Positions 5,082 through 5,281 of a DNA stretch of 5,281 bases are shown piece after piece (positions within the stretch are counted from its first letter, which is position 1; each line of letters opens with the position of its first letter). The position numbers and the translations under genes are program-made. A model generated the notes under the pieces. That model did no database searches and had not been told where the DNA came from. It saw only the letters and a program-made list of their open reading frames with translations. Origin of the DNA: a bacterium UBA6115 (GTDB taxonomy: Bacteria > Bacillota_A > Clostridia > Christensenellales > Aristaeellaceae); the NCBI GenBank assembly GCA_002428405.1, contig DIWD01000030.1:1-5281 (forward strand), read 5' to 3'.

Positions 5082-5281
5082 ATGCATATCCGTAAATCCG
5101 CTCTGAACGTGATGATCATCTCCGCGGTTGTTTCGCTTGCAGCCCTTGCCCTCGCCCTGAGCGGTGTTGCGCCAAGGTTTGATTTCGGCGCTGGAAGCAC
5201 GGTTTCCTTCACATCACTGTGGATAGCAATGCTGGCTGCTGTGGTCATATCCTTTCTCTTCGGCTGGGCGCGCTATGATGC
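5082..5281 (+). CDS. Probable SecF-like membrane protein, N-terminal fragment (3' end outside window)
   Basis: The frame stays open to the right edge: 66 full codons. Visible features are a short basic start (MHIRKS), a first hydrophobic helix (about 9-28), a short loop with RFDFGAGSTVSF (32-43), then a second hydrophobic helix (about 45-62) ending GWARYD. Position directly after a SecD-like gene, 2 bases past its stop, suggests SecF. The loop resembles SecF's 'lgiDFtGGt' motif and the end of the second helix resembles the 'fRFe' after SecF TM2. If so, the extracytoplasmic P1 domain, normally around 100 residues between TM1 and TM2, is almost absent. Alternatively this is an unrelated small or polytopic membrane protein. 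The evidence for SecF is weak motif similarity plus gene order, and the rest of the gene is needed. Confidence 0.6.
   Translation, partial: MHIRKSALNVMIISAVVSLAALALALSGVAPRFDFGAGSTVSFTSLWIAMLAAVVISFLFGWARYD

Overview
The window reads as chromosomal DNA from a GC-rich, Gram-positive-type bacterium, most likely an anaerobic Clostridia-like Firmicute. The grounds are strong AGGAGG-type ribosome binding sites, consensus sigma-A-type promoters, an nrdR gene, and an SDR reductase resembling a Firmicutes subgroup. The taxonomic guess is inference. Coding density is very high, no gap exceeds 150 bases, and I see no mobile element, tRNA, rRNA or CRISPR array.

Region 1 (1-2027, +) is the 3' part of an ABC importer operon for a metal chelate (iron-siderophore, haem or cobalamin class). 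It holds the tail of a substrate-binding protein, a complete FecCD-type permease and its ATPase. The genes overlap or abut, so they are probably translationally coupled. The substrate cannot be told from this sequence.

Region 2 (1975-2531, +) is nrdR, the zinc-ribbon/ATP-cone repressor of ribonucleotide reductase genes. It starts 4 bases after the ATPase stop, but a near-consensus promoter lies inside the end of the ATPase gene, so it probably has its own transcript. A 10-bp hairpin that can terminate both strands closes it.

Region 3 (2548-3355) holds a minus-strand SDR-family reductase convergent with nrdR, and a compact divergent promoter region. Two good promoters point away from each other there, with -35 boxes only 11 bases apart and a 7-bp inverted repeat over the rightward one.

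Region 4 (3384-5281, +) is the most unusual part. It is a three-gene unit: a 104-residue small membrane protein of unknown family, a SecD-like protein, and the start of a probable SecF-like protein. The order resembles yajC-secD-secF. However, the SecD-like protein has lost the conserved transmembrane Asp and the LGLDLRGG-type motif, and the SecF-like protein appears to pass from TM1 to TM2 with almost no extracytoplasmic domain. This suggests a divergent SecDF-derived membrane system rather than the housekeeping proton-driven one.
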